A stretch of DNA of 64,000 nt from Viola odorata (taxonomy: Eukaryota; Streptophyta; Magnoliopsida; Malpighiales; Violaceae), in contig OY829537.1 of assembly GCA_963691705.1 (NCBI GenBank), positions 19,034,078 to 19,098,077 of the forward strand, given 5' to 3'. Position 1 is the stretch's first letter, and each line of letters starts with the position of its first letter. Positions 31,636 through 41,689 of this stretch are shown piece after piece. The notes below the pieces were generated by a model. That model did no database searches, was not told the DNA's origin, and saw nothing but the letters and a program-made list of their open reading frames with translations. The translations under genes and the position numbers were made by a program.

Positions 31636-34600
31636 ATGGGTGTGGTTTGTTTCTACTGTAGGAAGGTTGGCCATACGAAGAGGTTTTGTAGGAGATTACA
31701 GAGTCGTAATCTTGTCGGGGTACCTAGTTCCTCTTCTGGTGATACTGTAACTATATCTGCAGAGGAGTTTGCAAGATATACTCAGTATCTGGAATGGGTG
31801 AAGACAACCTCGAGTTCAGCTAGAATGGGTAAAATTGGTCTTGTTACTGCATCCAACAGATGGGTTATTGATTCAGGTGCAAATGACCATTTGACTGGTA
31901 ATCCTTATGTCTTCTCGAGCATCTTGAAAAACCCGGGAACAGGTGATGTCACTATTGCAGATGGCACTACTCGTAAAGTTGTGGGTTCTGGTACTGTTAA
32001 GCTTACTCCTGCTATTACCTTATCATCTGTGCTTAACCTACCAGTGTCGGCTTTTAATTTGGTGTCTATGAGCAGGATAACCAAAGATCTGAATTGCTCG
32101 GTCTCTTTCTTCCCTGATTACTGTTTATTTCAGGATCTTGTGACAAAACAGGTCTTTGGTAGAGGACGTGTATCTGGTGGTCTCTATGTCATTGATCAGT
32201 CGGTACCAAAGTCAATAGCTTGTCTCAGCACTACCTCCGTGTTTGAAGCTCACTGTCGTTTAGGACATCCGTGTATGCAGTATCTACGACAGTTGTGTCC
32301 ACAGTTCAAGTCTGCTACTTCTCTTGATTGTGAGGCGTGTCATTTTGTGAAACATCATCGCACCTCTTTGGGTCCACGTACTAGTAAACGTGCGAGTTCT
32401 GCGTTTGTTCTAGTTCATTCGGATGTTTGGGGTCCATGTCCTGTAACCTCCAAGCCCGGATTTAGATATTTTGTCACATTTGTGGATGATTACTCCAGAA
32501 TGACTTGGGTATACTTCATGAAGAACCGCTCTGAGGTATTCTCTCATTTTTGTGCATTTGTTACTGAAGTTAAAACTCAGTTTGGACTGTCTGTTCGTAT
32601 GCTGCGAAGTGATAATGCTAAGGAATATATGTCTGAAATTTTTCATAAGTATATGACTCAGCATGGTATTTTACATCAAACTTCCTGTGTTGACACACCA
32701 GCTCAAAATGGTGTAGCTGAAAGGAAGAATAGACATCTTCTAGAGACTGCTCGTGCTCTCCTGTTTCAGAATAAGGTCCCTAAGGAATTTTGGGCTGACG
32801 CTGTTTCTACAGCATGTTTCTTGATTAACCGTATGCCCTCTACAGTTCTAGATGATGGTATACCGTATACAGTACTGCTTGCTCCAGGTCAACCAATATT
32901 TCCTATTGAGCCGAAGATCTTTGGTAGCACCTGCTATGTCCGTGATGTTCGTCCTCACATCACCAAGTTGGATCCTAAGGCTTTAAAGTGTGTGTTCTTG
33001 GGATATTCTCGACTTCAGAAGGGGTATCGGTGCTACTCTCCAGACCTTCAGAAGTATCTAGTATCCGTGGATGTTGCCTTCTCAGAACAGACACCGTTCT
33101 TCTCATCTCATCCTACTCCCACTCCACAGGATAAGGATGATGATGGTGATGATGATTGGCTGGTCTATCCCACGATCTCTTCTGGTATCTCTGAGCAGTC
33201 TTCTAGAGATGTTGTCTTGCACCAGCCGACTTCATTGGACCATTCTTTTGGTATTCCTGATCAGCCTTCTAGAGATACTATTCTGGACCAGGCTACTTCC
33301 TCAGGTACTTCTGAGAATCCACTTGCAGATACTATTATGATTCAGTCTCCTGATCTCCCGGTTATGGGAGACCCTCCTTGCGGTGATCCTCTAGTCCCTA
33401 CACCTCCACCAGAAGATTCGGTACCTGCTCCCTTCACTGATTTGGATCTACCCATCAGTCTTCGCAAAGGTAAACGTCAATGCAAATCTGTTTACTCGAT
33501 TGCCAATTTTGTATCTTATGATGGTTTGTCTCCATCGACATGTGCTTTGATTTCTTCTCTAGACTCTGTTGTGGTTCCTAAAACAGTGAAGGAAGCATTG
33601 GATCATCCTGGTTGGAAGGATGCAATGCTTGAGGAGATTATAGCTTTGGACGATAATCAGACTTGGGACTTGGTGACTTTACCCAAGGAAAAGAAGGCAG
33701 TGGGGTGTAAATGGGTCTTTGCAGTAAAGGCTAATCCTGATGGTTCTGTGGCACGTCTTAAAGCAAGACTTGTTGCTAAAGGATATGCCCAAACGTATGG
33801 GGTCGATTATTCTGATACTTTTTCTCCTGTGGCCAAGTTATCATCTGTTAGATTGTTCATCTCCTTGGCTGCTTCTAGAGATTGGCCCCTACATCAGTTG
33901 GATATCAAGAATGCTTTTCTTCATGGTGATTTACAGGAAGAAGTTTATATGGAGCAACCACCTGGGTTTGTTGCTCAGGGGGAGTATGGGAAAGTGTGTC
34001 ATCTGAAGAAAGCTTTGTATGGTCTAAAACAAAGTCCTCGTGCCTGGTTTGGCAAGTTCAGTGAGGTAGTTTTAGCGTTTGGCATGCATAAGAGTCAGTG
34101 TGATCATTCAGTTTTCTATAGACGATCTGCTGCTGGTATCATTTTGCTCGTTGTATATGTGGATGACATTATCATTACAGGGGATGATAATGTTGGGATC
34201 TCTTCGCTCAAATCTTTCCTGCATACCAAGTTTAGTACAAAAGACTTGGATCAGCTGAAATACTTCCTAGGGATAGAAGTTTACAGGAGCAACAAAGGTA
34301 TCTTTTTATCTCAAAGAAAGTATGTTCTTGATCTTCTTGTAGAAACAGGAAAGTTGGGAGCCAAGCCCTGTAGTACACCTATGGCTTCTAATGTTCATCT
34401 CACCAAAGATGATGGTGATCCGTTTGATGACCCTGAGATGTATAGGAGACTAGTTGGAAAACTAAACTATCTTTGTGTGACTCGTCCTGACATCACATTT
34501 GCTGTTAGTGTTGTCAGTCAATTCATGTCTGCTCCGACAGATAAGCATTGGGAAACTCTAGAGCATATCTTATGTTATCTGAAAGGAGCACCTGGTCTCG

Positions 34601-35112
34601 GGATTTTATATAGTAACCATGGTCATAGCCAGATTGAGTGTTTTGCAGATGCAGATTGGGCCGGGTCAAAGATTGATAGGAGGTCAATAACCGGCTACTG
34701 TGTCTTTGTTGGTGGGAATCTGATCTCATGGAGGAGCAAGAAGCAGAATGTGGTATCTCGATCTAGTGCAGAATCTGAATACAGAGCAATGGCGCAATCC
34801 TCTTGTGAGATTCTATGGTTACGGCAACTCCTAGCTGAGGTTGGTATAGTTCAGTCATCACCATCAAGACTCTGGTGTGATAATCAAGCTGCTCTTCATA
34901 TTGCTTCTAATCCGGTTTACCATGAGAGAACTAAACACATCGAAGTGGACTGCCACTTTATTCGTGAGAAGATTCAGGAGAACCTCATCTCTACCCATTA
35001 TGTGAGAACAGGAGAACAATTGGGTGATTTGTTTACAAAAGCACTTCCAGGTCCTCGAGTGAATTATCTTTGTAACAAGCTGGGCATGATTAATATCTAT
35101 GCTCCAGCTTGA
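31636..35112 (+). CDS. Copia Pol polyprotein, uninterrupted, capsid missing
   Basis: I take the ATG at 31636 (MGVVCFYCRKVGHTKRFC), although the frame is open from 31444. The product of 1158 residues begins with a CX2CX4HX4C zinc knuckle. Then come: aspartic protease (WVIDSGANDHLTG, residues ~78-90); the GAG-pre-integrase zinc region (HCRLGHP...CEACHF); integrase core with D (HSDVWGP), D (RSDNAKEY) and E (PAQNGVAERKN); RT with VVYVDDIIITG; and RNase H (CFADADWAG, SAESEYRAM, WCDNQAALHIA, KHIEVDCHFI). All catalytic residues visible are kept and there is no stop. Compared with usual Copia polyproteins (~1300-1450 aa) about 250 residues, the capsid, are absent. Reverse transcription enzymes may be active, but particle formation would need Gag from another copy. 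Confidence 0.95.
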   Translation: MGVVCFYCRKVGHTKRFCRRLQSRNLVGVPSSSSGDTVTISAEEFARYTQYLEWVKTTSSSARMGKIGLVTASNRWVIDSGANDHLTGNPYVFSSILKNPGTGDVTIADGTTRKVVGSGTVKLTPAITLSSVLNLPVSAFNLVSMSRITKDLNCSVSFFPDYCLFQDLVTKQVFGRGRVSGGLYVIDQSVPKSIACLSTTSVFEAHCRLGHPCMQYLRQLCPQFKSATSLDCEACHFVKHHRTSLGPRTSKRASSAFVLVHSDVWGPCPVTSKPGFRYFVTFVDDYSRMTWVYFMKNRSEVFSHFCAFVTEVKTQFGLSVRMLRSDNAKEYMSEIFHKYMTQHGILHQTSCVDTPAQNGVAERKNRHLLETARALLFQNKVPKEFWADAVSTACFLINRMPSTVLDDGIPYTVLLAPGQPIFPIEPKIFGSTCYVRDVRPHITKLDPKALKCVFLGYSRLQKGYRCYSPDLQKYLVSVDVAFSEQTPFFSSHPTPTPQDKDDDGDDDWLVYPTISSGISEQSSRDVVLHQPTSLDHSFGIPDQPSRDTILDQATSSGTSENPLADTIMIQSPDLPVMGDPPCGDPLVPTPPPEDSVPAPFTDLDLPISLRKGKRQCKSVYSIANFVSYDGLSPSTCALISSLDSVVVPKTVKEALDHPGWKDAMLEEIIALDDNQTWDLVTLPKEKKAVGCKWVFAVKANPDGSVARLKARLVAKGYAQTYGVDYSDTFSPVAKLSSVRLFISLAASRDWPLHQLDIKNAFLHGDLQEEVYMEQPPGFVAQGEYGKVCHLKKALYGLKQSPRAWFGKFSEVVLAFGMHKSQCDHSVFYRRSAAGIILLVVYVDDIIITGDDNVGISSLKSFLHTKFSTKDLDQLKYFLGIEVYRSNKGIFLSQRKYVLDLLVETGKLGAKPCSTPMASNVHLTKDDGDPFDDPEMYRRLVGKLNYLCVTRPDITFAVSVVSQFMSAPTDKHWETLEHILCYLKGAPGLGILYSNHGHSQIECFADADWAGSKIDRRSITGYCVFVGGNLISWRSKKQNVVSRSSAESEYRAMAQSSCEILWLRQLLAEVGIVQSSPSRLWCDNQAALHIASNPVYHERTKHIEVDCHFIREKIQENLISTHYVRTGEQLGDLFTKALPGPRVNYLCNKLGMINIYAPA

Positions 35113-35119
35113 GGGGGAG
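35111..35119 (+). other. Polypurine tract of the Copia element
   Basis: GAGGGGGAG lies directly before the 3' LTR and just overlaps the stop codon region of pol. It is the expected plus-strand primer. Confidence 0.85.
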
Positions 35120-35249
35120 TGTTAGAATTGTATATATTATATCATGTATATGATTTCGTATTTGTAGAGTAGAGTGTATAGGGTATATATATGGGTGTAT
35201 ACCCTTTGTATCAATTGAGAAAACATTAATAAGCATTTGGTAAATTACA
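35120..35249 (+). repeat. 3' LTR of the Copia element
   Basis: Identical by eye to the 5' LTR, and followed by the right copy of the target duplication (aggtg). Confidence 0.95.
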
Positions 35250-35626
35250 AGGTGAATTTGAAACTGTCTGGAATTTAAATTCTTTGCTGCTTGGGTGGAT
35301 TCAGTCTACCCTGTCACTCTTAATTCTAACTCACAAGAAAGCATGAGCTAACTTTTGTGTTCACCCTTCTCTACTCTTCTTTTAGCATTCACTTCTCCCG
35401 TTGGACCTTTTACATGCTCCTAGAGGAAGAAAGCCTATCAATTGCTTTGCTTTTGGTAAGTACACTAGATGGTTCTTTTCACACAAAAAAATCCCCTTTG
35501 CGTATTCTTGGGTATGCTTGGAAATTTCTAAATCTATGCTGGTGGAAAAACTATGGTCTTTTGGTGGCTATCAAAACATTTTAGTGCATTAGGTAAGTGG
35601 TAGAATTTTCTAAGTCTTTGTTGAGT
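35250..35626. other. Intergenic DNA between Copia and RLP copy 2
   Basis: About 375 bp that do not match the sequence upstream of RLP copy 1. Short ORFs here (35357-35592) have no recognisable family. This stretch would be the distal promoter of RLP copy 2, now cut off from further upstream DNA by the Copia insertion. Confidence 0.4.
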
Positions 35627-35936
35627 TCCTTAATATTTTCCCCAATTTTTACAAAATAAAATAAAATGAAATATAAATAAATAAATGAAAGCCATACCCG
35701 ACAATATAACGCGTATATTGCACTACGCAAATTGATTTTTTGCACAAGTTTTACTTTGACGAGCCTCCCTGCTGACCATTCCATTTCTCTTGTAATCATC
35801 CTTCGCCTTTCGTTTTCTTCTTCCTTCTCAAATCCTTTCCGTTTTGATAAAACCCTCCCTTGCCAATCCAAACCATATACCAACTTCATCAGCAATTTCA
35901 TGTTTAGTTATATGGGTGTTTCTTGATCTGTCCCCA

Positions 35937-38807
35937 ATGAATATACAACTCTTTACATGGATTTTCTTGATTCCCCTCGCAGTAGTAGTCTTCGGAGTGG
36001 ACTTGGTTCTGGTTTCTGGCCAATGCCAGAGTGATCAGCCATCGCTGTTGCTCCGATTGAATAACAGTCTTGTGTATGATCCATCTGCATCTACAAAACT
36101 CGCAAAATGGAATTTGACCACAGATTGCTGCCGGTGGATGGGTGTAGCTTGCGACCAGGGTGGCCGTGTTTCGAGTCTGGACTTGAGTAATGAATCAATT
36201 TCAGGTGGATTTGAAGATTCATCTCCACTTTTCGGTCTTCAGTTTCTTCGCAGCCTGAACTTATCCTTCAACAACTTCAACACAAGTCTCCCGGCCTCTT
36301 TCGCGAACCTCACCAATTTGATGTATTTGAATCTGTCCAGTGCTGGCTTTGTGGGTCAAATTCCAATTCAGATTTCATCCATGACAAGGTTGGTTAGTCT
36401 TGACTTGTCCATGGGAAATTTTGGCTTCTCTAATAATCGTTCGCTGAAACTTGAGAACCCGAATCTGGCAGCAATAGTTCAAAATCTGGGACACCTAACA
36501 GAACTCGTTCTTGATGGTGTGAATATATCCGCGAAAGGGAATCAGTGGTGCCAGGCTTTGTCATCTTCAGTGCTTAATCTGCAAGTGTTGAGCTTGTCTA
36601 GCTGCCTTCTTTCAGGCGCTATCGATCCCTCCCTTGCAAAGCTTCAGTCCCTCTCAGTAATTCGTTTGAGCAACAACAACTTCTCTGCTTCAGTTCCTGA
36701 ATTCTTTGTGAATTTCTCCAAATTGTCAACCTTGGACCTCAGCTTTAGCAACTTAACTGGAAACTTCCCAGAAGGTTTGTTCCGAATACCTACACTGGAG
36801 AAACTTGACTTATCAGACAACGAATTACTTCAGGGCTCGTTTCCAAATTTTCTTCAGAATCTCTCTCTAACAACGCTGTTACTCAGCGGGACTAGCTTTT
36901 CAGGGACATTACCACTGTCCGTTGGTAATTTGCGAAAATTGTCCAGAATGGAGCAGGCAGGTTGCAACTTCAGTGGATCGATTCCGAACTCGGTGGCAAA
37001 TCTCACTCAACTTTTGCATTTGGATTTATCATATAACACGTTCACTGGCCCAATCCCACCACTTCACATGTCGAAGAATCTTACTTATATCGACTTCTCC
37101 AATAATGAGCTAAGAGGTGACATTTCATCCACTCACTGGGAAAGTCTTCTAAATCTTGTTTATGTGAACTTGAGGAATAATTCATTCACTGGTAACATCC
37201 CTTCGTCTCTGCTTTCAATTCTGTCTCTGCAAAAGGTTTGGCTTTCCACCAACCAATTCGAGGGTAAAATTCCTGACTTCTTGAATGCGTCTTCCTCTTT
37301 GTTAGATACCTTGGATTTGAGTGACAACAAATTAGAAGGGTCCATTCCTAGTTCTATCTTTGATCTGCATAAACTCAGCATGTTCTCACTGTCCTTCAAC
37401 ATGTTCAATGACAGCGTAGAGCTACATAAGATTTGGAGACTTAGTAATCTCATTACCCTTGACCTTTCACACTGCAACTTGTCCATCAATGCAAGTGGCA
37501 GCTATTCTAACTTCGCTTCACCTCCATCGTTTAGAACATTGAAGCTAGCCTCATGCAGCCTGAAAGTATTTCCAGATTTAAGGAAACAATCCCAGCTAAT
37601 CAATTTGGACCTTTCAGATAACCAAATTGGTGGGATTATACCAAAGTGGATTTCAGAAGTTGGTAATGGGTCCCTGATGTCTCTGAATCTTGCGAGCAAT
37701 CTCCTCGTAGGTCTAGAACAACCTCTCGTTCTTCCTAGTCTTCGCCTCTTAGACCTACATAATAACGAGCTGCAAGGAAATATCCCCCCTCCCCCACCAT
37801 TTGCAGCCTATGTGGATTATTCAAGCAACAAATTTGATTCGATCATACCAATAAACATAGGTGATTCTCTCCCCTTTGCCTATTTCATCTCCCTTTCAAA
37901 CAACAGCCTTACAGGAGTTATACCACAGTCACTGTGTAATGCGACTTTTCTAAAAGTTCTTGATTTGTCTCACAATGATTTGAACGGCACAATACTAGAC
38001 TGTTTAATTGGTGGGATTGAGAGCCTTGGTGTTATAAATTTAAGGAGAAACAAGTTTGAAGGGCATGTTCCTGATGTATTTCCAAGTTCCTGCAAATTAC
38101 AAACTCTAGATCTCAGCGGAAATCTACTAGTTGGGAAGGTTCCGAAATCTCTGGTCAATTGCACTATGTTAGAGGTTTTAGACCTTGGGAACAATCAGAT
38201 GGAGGATGCTTTCCCTTGCATGTTGAAGAACATCTCCACTCTGCGTGTCCTTGTTCTGCGAAGTAACAAATTCTATGGGGGCATTAATTGTTCGCAGCAT
38301 TATACTTGGCCAAGGCTTCAAATTGTTGACCTAGCTTCCAACAATTTTAGTGGCCCTCTGCCAAGTGTATGCTTAGAAACCTCTAAGGCAATGACAGGAG
38401 ATAGAAATGAAACTGGGGGCCACCTAAGTTTCAATCCACTACAGCTCACTCCACTGTCTTATCAAGATTCAATAACAGTTATCAGCAAAGGCATCGAAAT
38501 GGAGATTGTGAAGATCCTAACTGTGTATGTGTCAATCGACTTCTCATCCAACAGATTTGATGGGGACATACCTGAAGCCATAGGACAATTCAGAGCACTT
38601 CTTGGTCTCAACTTGTCACATAATGCTCTCAGGGACCGAATTCCATCATCTTTAGGCAACCTCTCACAGCTCGAGTCCCTAGACCTATCATCCAACCAGC
38701 TGAGTGGACCTATTCCTCAGCAACTTGCAAGCCTAACCTTCCTTGGATATCTGAACCTATCCAACAACAGGCTTGTGGGAAAAATCCCGCTTGGTACACA
38801 AATCTAG
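35937..38807 (+). CDS. Leucine-rich-repeat receptor-like protein, copy 2, nonsense-truncated before the membrane anchor
   Basis: Start chosen at the ATG at 35937 (MNIQLFTWIFLIPLAVVV...), the same position as in copy 1; an in-frame ATA/ATG extension back to 35844 adds 31 residues but would bury the signal peptide and is not open in copy 1. The 956-residue product has a signal peptide, LRR N-terminal cap (WNLTTDCCRW), ~25-30 LRRs, an island segment and the last four LRRs including VGKIPLGTQI. CAG (Gln in copy 1) has become TAG at 38805-38807, ending the protein just before the juxtamembrane region. The frame continues intact past the stop to the membrane helix. About 23 amino-acid differences from copy 1 against about 10 silent ones suggest weak constraint. 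Function is as for other RLPs (extracellular immune sensing) only if the stop is bypassed; otherwise a secreted ectodomain or pseudogene. Confidence 0.9.
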   Translation: MNIQLFTWIFLIPLAVVVFGVDLVLVSGQCQSDQPSLLLRLNNSLVYDPSASTKLAKWNLTTDCCRWMGVACDQGGRVSSLDLSNESISGGFEDSSPLFGLQFLRSLNLSFNNFNTSLPASFANLTNLMYLNLSSAGFVGQIPIQISSMTRLVSLDLSMGNFGFSNNRSLKLENPNLAAIVQNLGHLTELVLDGVNISAKGNQWCQALSSSVLNLQVLSLSSCLLSGAIDPSLAKLQSLSVIRLSNNNFSASVPEFFVNFSKLSTLDLSFSNLTGNFPEGLFRIPTLEKLDLSDNELLQGSFPNFLQNLSLTTLLLSGTSFSGTLPLSVGNLRKLSRMEQAGCNFSGSIPNSVANLTQLLHLDLSYNTFTGPIPPLHMSKNLTYIDFSNNELRGDISSTHWESLLNLVYVNLRNNSFTGNIPSSLLSILSLQKVWLSTNQFEGKIPDFLNASSSLLDTLDLSDNKLEGSIPSSIFDLHKLSMFSLSFNMFNDSVELHKIWRLSNLITLDLSHCNLSINASGSYSNFASPPSFRTLKLASCSLKVFPDLRKQSQLINLDLSDNQIGGIIPKWISEVGNGSLMSLNLASNLLVGLEQPLVLPSLRLLDLHNNELQGNIPPPPPFAAYVDYSSNKFDSIIPINIGDSLPFAYFISLSNNSLTGVIPQSLCNATFLKVLDLSHNDLNGTILDCLIGGIESLGVINLRRNKFEGHVPDVFPSSCKLQTLDLSGNLLVGKVPKSLVNCTMLEVLDLGNNQMEDAFPCMLKNISTLRVLVLRSNKFYGGINCSQHYTWPRLQIVDLASNNFSGPLPSVCLETSKAMTGDRNETGGHLSFNPLQLTPLSYQDSITVISKGIEMEIVKILTVYVSIDFSSNRFDGDIPEAIGQFRALLGLNLSHNALRDRIPSSLGNLSQLESLDLSSNQLSGPIPQQLASLTFLGYLNLSNNRLVGKIPLGTQI

Positions 38808-39305
38808 TCATTTTCACAAGCTTCCTTTGAAGGCAATAAAGGATTGTGCGGGCCTCCTTTGTCAACATGCAATACATTGCCACCGCCTCCAACGAAACAG
38901 AACCGAAAGGAAGGTTTTGATTGGCAGTTCATAGTCCCCAGACTAGGATTTGGAGCAGGAGCTGTTGTTGCACTAATATTGTCCTGCAAAAGAGTAAATA
39001 AATGGTTTGATGATCGCATTGATAAGATCCTTTTGGTGCTTCTTCCAATGTTGGGATACACTTACTAAACGAGTAATGATTGGAGGAATGAATCTGATGA
39101 AGATTTCACTCATCGAAAAGATGCTCACGATGACCATGAACATGAAGACCCACATGAGGAAGAAGATGGTTTTACAGGAAGGTACTGTGTGTTCTGTACG
39201 AAAGTCGATATCACAAGGAAACGAGTGATTCATGATCTTAAATGTACATGCTTTCATTCACCACCAATATCGTCTTCTTCTTCCTTCTCTTTGTCTTCTT
39301 GTTGA
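38808..39305 (+). pseudogene. In-frame C-terminus of RLP copy 2 beyond the stop
   Basis: In the same frame as the main ORF, 38808-39068 encodes the juxtamembrane segment (LCGPPLSTCNTLPPPPTKQN), the membrane helix (LGFGAGAVVALILSC) and the basic tail (KRVNKWFDDRIDKILL), ending GYTY-TAA. After this TAA, also present in copy 1, the frame is open again to 39305 and encodes an acidic/His stretch, RYCVFCTKVDITRKRVIHD and CTCFH, a tail known from complete RLPs. Copy 2 lacks the extra TAG that copy 1 has in this part. Confidence 0.8.
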
Positions 39306-39535
39306 CAAAGCCCACATTGGGAGATAGGTAGAAGCTCTTGTTCCTTTGTCCTTGTTTTGTTTTATAGGTAGTGATTTTTGTAAATAATACAGAAAACATG
39401 ATAAATCCTAAAGTAAGGGGACAAAAGGAAATCAATTTTGTTGTGGTGATTTGGGTACTGTATTTTTGGCTGGCTGCTAAGGTATGGTGAAAATGCAAGT
39501 TTCGGTCAAGAATTTCATCAAACAGTTGAGGTGTG

Positions 39536-40397
39536 TGATGTGATCCGGCCTAGGGTAAGTAAGCAGAATAACTCATGGAGCTCATGGAGGACCTAGCCAA
39601 GCGAATATTCTAGGGGAAACCAAGACCACAAGAAGAAAGGGCACAATATTTGCTAGGTTAGCGGAGAATAGACACTAAAGAACGAAAGGATTAAGGGATA
39701 TGTACCCGGGAAAAGATGGATAGTTGAAGGAAAAGGATTTAAGCATGCGACTAAGCAACGATCAATCCATATAACTTGTCATCCACGAAATTGAACTCGG
39801 CAATTAATGAAATACTTCTTTCATTCATATAGTGACCAATACAAACACAAATCGGGATTTTCCCGGAGAGAATTCGGGAGGAGTAATCTCGCACTCAACG
39901 ATTTCTCTCAAGGAATTAAGTGGAGAGTCCAAGGCTTAGTTGATAAGAGAAGGAGTAATCTCAACTTTACAAATATCACACAAAGTCTAAGCTACTAAGA
40001 AAATAAAGAAAAGAGCTATTTATAGTTCGTATACAAAACAAATAGGCTTGAAAAGCCCCAAAAAAATCAAATTTTGTATAATGTCTAGCGGCATGCCGCT
40101 AGCCACTGCCCAAATTTGCACCAAAAATGTCTCTTAGAGGCACGCCACTAAGGCGTTAGCGGCATGCCGCTAAGCACTGCCCTGAATGGCCGAAAATGGT
40201 CATTTTGCATACGGTTTGGGCTTGGCTTGCGTGCATGACGCTCTATCACCACCCTAACTTGATACTTGGCCTCGGGAGACTCCTCACTGGACTTGGCTTC
40301 AAACCACAAGGCCAACTTCCTTGTCATACTCCGCGTGATTGGTCCTTGGGGCATGATGTCTTGAGCTTCGAGGTTAGATGTGTTCGGGATCACATCA
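39536..40397 (-). repeat. 3' LTR of the second Gypsy element
   Basis: It starts TGATGTGATCC and ends GGATCACATCA, 862 bp. A minus-strand TATA box (TATAAATAG) lies at 40016-40024. The minus strand 40480-40148 reads DSRTNPLEGGG, then VIPNTSN and GPITRSMTRK, so pol again runs into the LTR, a feature shared with the inner Gypsy element. Confidence 0.85.
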
Positions 40398-41689
40398 CCT
40401 TGAGTGTCGAGATCGGCTTCGGAAGGGACCGTGATCACATCAACTCCTCCTCCTTCAAGAGGATTCGTCCTCGAATCCATTCCTTGATTGTTCTCACCAC
40501 CTTCTGGACAAAGAGATAGGTCATTGACATTGAAGGTGTGGCTTACGGCCCCATATTCACTTGGAAGATCTAAGACATAAGCATTGACATCGATACGGTG
40601 AAGGATTTGGAAAGGACCGTCGCCTCGGGGACTGAGCTTGCCTTGCCGGTGATGAGGAAATCGACCCTTGCTCCAATGAATCCAAACCTATTGGCTAGGT
40701 TCAAAGGAAGTAGGTGTCTTGCCTTTGTTGCGCCTGGCGGCTTCTTTTTCGTTCATGCTTTCAATATTCTTACGGACTTGCTCATGGAGCTTCTTGACAG
40801 CTGCAAGTTTGGCACTCCCATCTACACACTTAAGAGAACTCAGGGGCAAAGGTAAGAGATCAAGAGGGGTTAAGGGTTTGAACCCGTACACCACCTCAAA
40901 AGGGGAATAACCAACGAAAGAATGGTAAACATTATTATAAGCAAATTCAACAAATGCAATGTAATCTTCCCATTTCACTCCATGCTTAGCAACCATTACC
41001 CGAAGTAGTGATCCTAAAGTCCTATTCACCACCTCCGTTTGGCCATCCGTTTGCGGATGACACGTGGTGGAGAAGAAGAGTTTAGTACCTAACTTCGCCT
41101 AAAGAGTCAGCCAAAAATGACCTAGGAACTTAGTGTCCCTGTCACTCACAATACTTTTCGGCATACCATGTATTCGCATAACATGTTGGAAAAATAAAGA
41201 TGCAATGTGCGTGGCATCATGTGTTTTCGAACATGGTATAAAATGTGTCATTTTGGAGAAGCGATCAACCACAACAAAGATAGAATCATTGCCAATTTTA
41301 GACCTAGGCAAACCCAATACAAAATCCATAGATAAATCTACCCAAGGATGTTGGGCCATAGGCAAAGGCATGTATACTGCATGATGTTTAGATGTAAACT
41401 TAGCAGTTTTACAAACAACACACCGGTTCACAATGCTAGTTACATCTACTTTCATCCGGGGCCAATAGAAATGAGATTTCAAAGCATGCAAAGTTTTGGC
41501 TATGCCAAAATTCCCACTCAAAGCTCCCCCGTGAGCTTCCAACACAAGCAACTCTTTAATATTAGAACGGGGTATACATAACCTATCATACTTGAACAAC
41601 AATTTATCATGCCTAAAGAAATGCATTTGTGGTCTACGTGCACATGCTATATATATCACGAAAATCCTCATCATTTTCATACAAGTCAA
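40398..41689 (-). pseudogene. Integrase of the second Gypsy element
   Basis: The minus strand encodes the zinc region (HGGALSGNFGIAKTLHALKS...CVVC), the core (DLSMDFVLGLPRSK, VDRFSKMTHFIP, SIVSDRDTKFLG), then after a stop at ~41099 the third catalytic residue region (QTDGQTEVVNRTLGS, Glu kept), IAFVEFAYNN and VVYGFKPLTPLDLLPLP, ending near KTPTSFEPSQ with another stop at 40688. The TAG at ~41100 replaces a Trp codon. Confidence 0.85.

Larger units (their letters stand above)
30890..35249 (+). mobile_element. Young Ty1/Copia retrotransposon with reduced gag
   Basis: Full-length 4360-bp element: 130-bp LTRs at both ends that I read as identical, a perfect 5-bp target duplication (aggtg at 30885-30889 and 35250-35254), a primer-binding site after the left LTR and a purine tract before the right one. 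Domain order is zinc knuckle, protease, integrase, RT, RNase H, which is the Copia order. Identical LTRs mean a very recent insertion. The element sits about 0.4 kb upstream of RLP copy 2. Confidence 0.97.
35627..39535 (+). repeat. RLP duplication unit, copy 2
   Basis: Collinear with 3338-7217. The right edge coincides exactly with the LTR of the Gypsy element at 39536, so the original continuation has been displaced or lost. See copy 1 for indels. Confidence 0.95.

Noticed and set aside
35844..35936. N-terminal extension of RLP copy 2
   Set aside because: The 31 extra codons are frameshifted in copy 1 and would place the signal peptide internally; the ATG at 35937 is shared by both copies.
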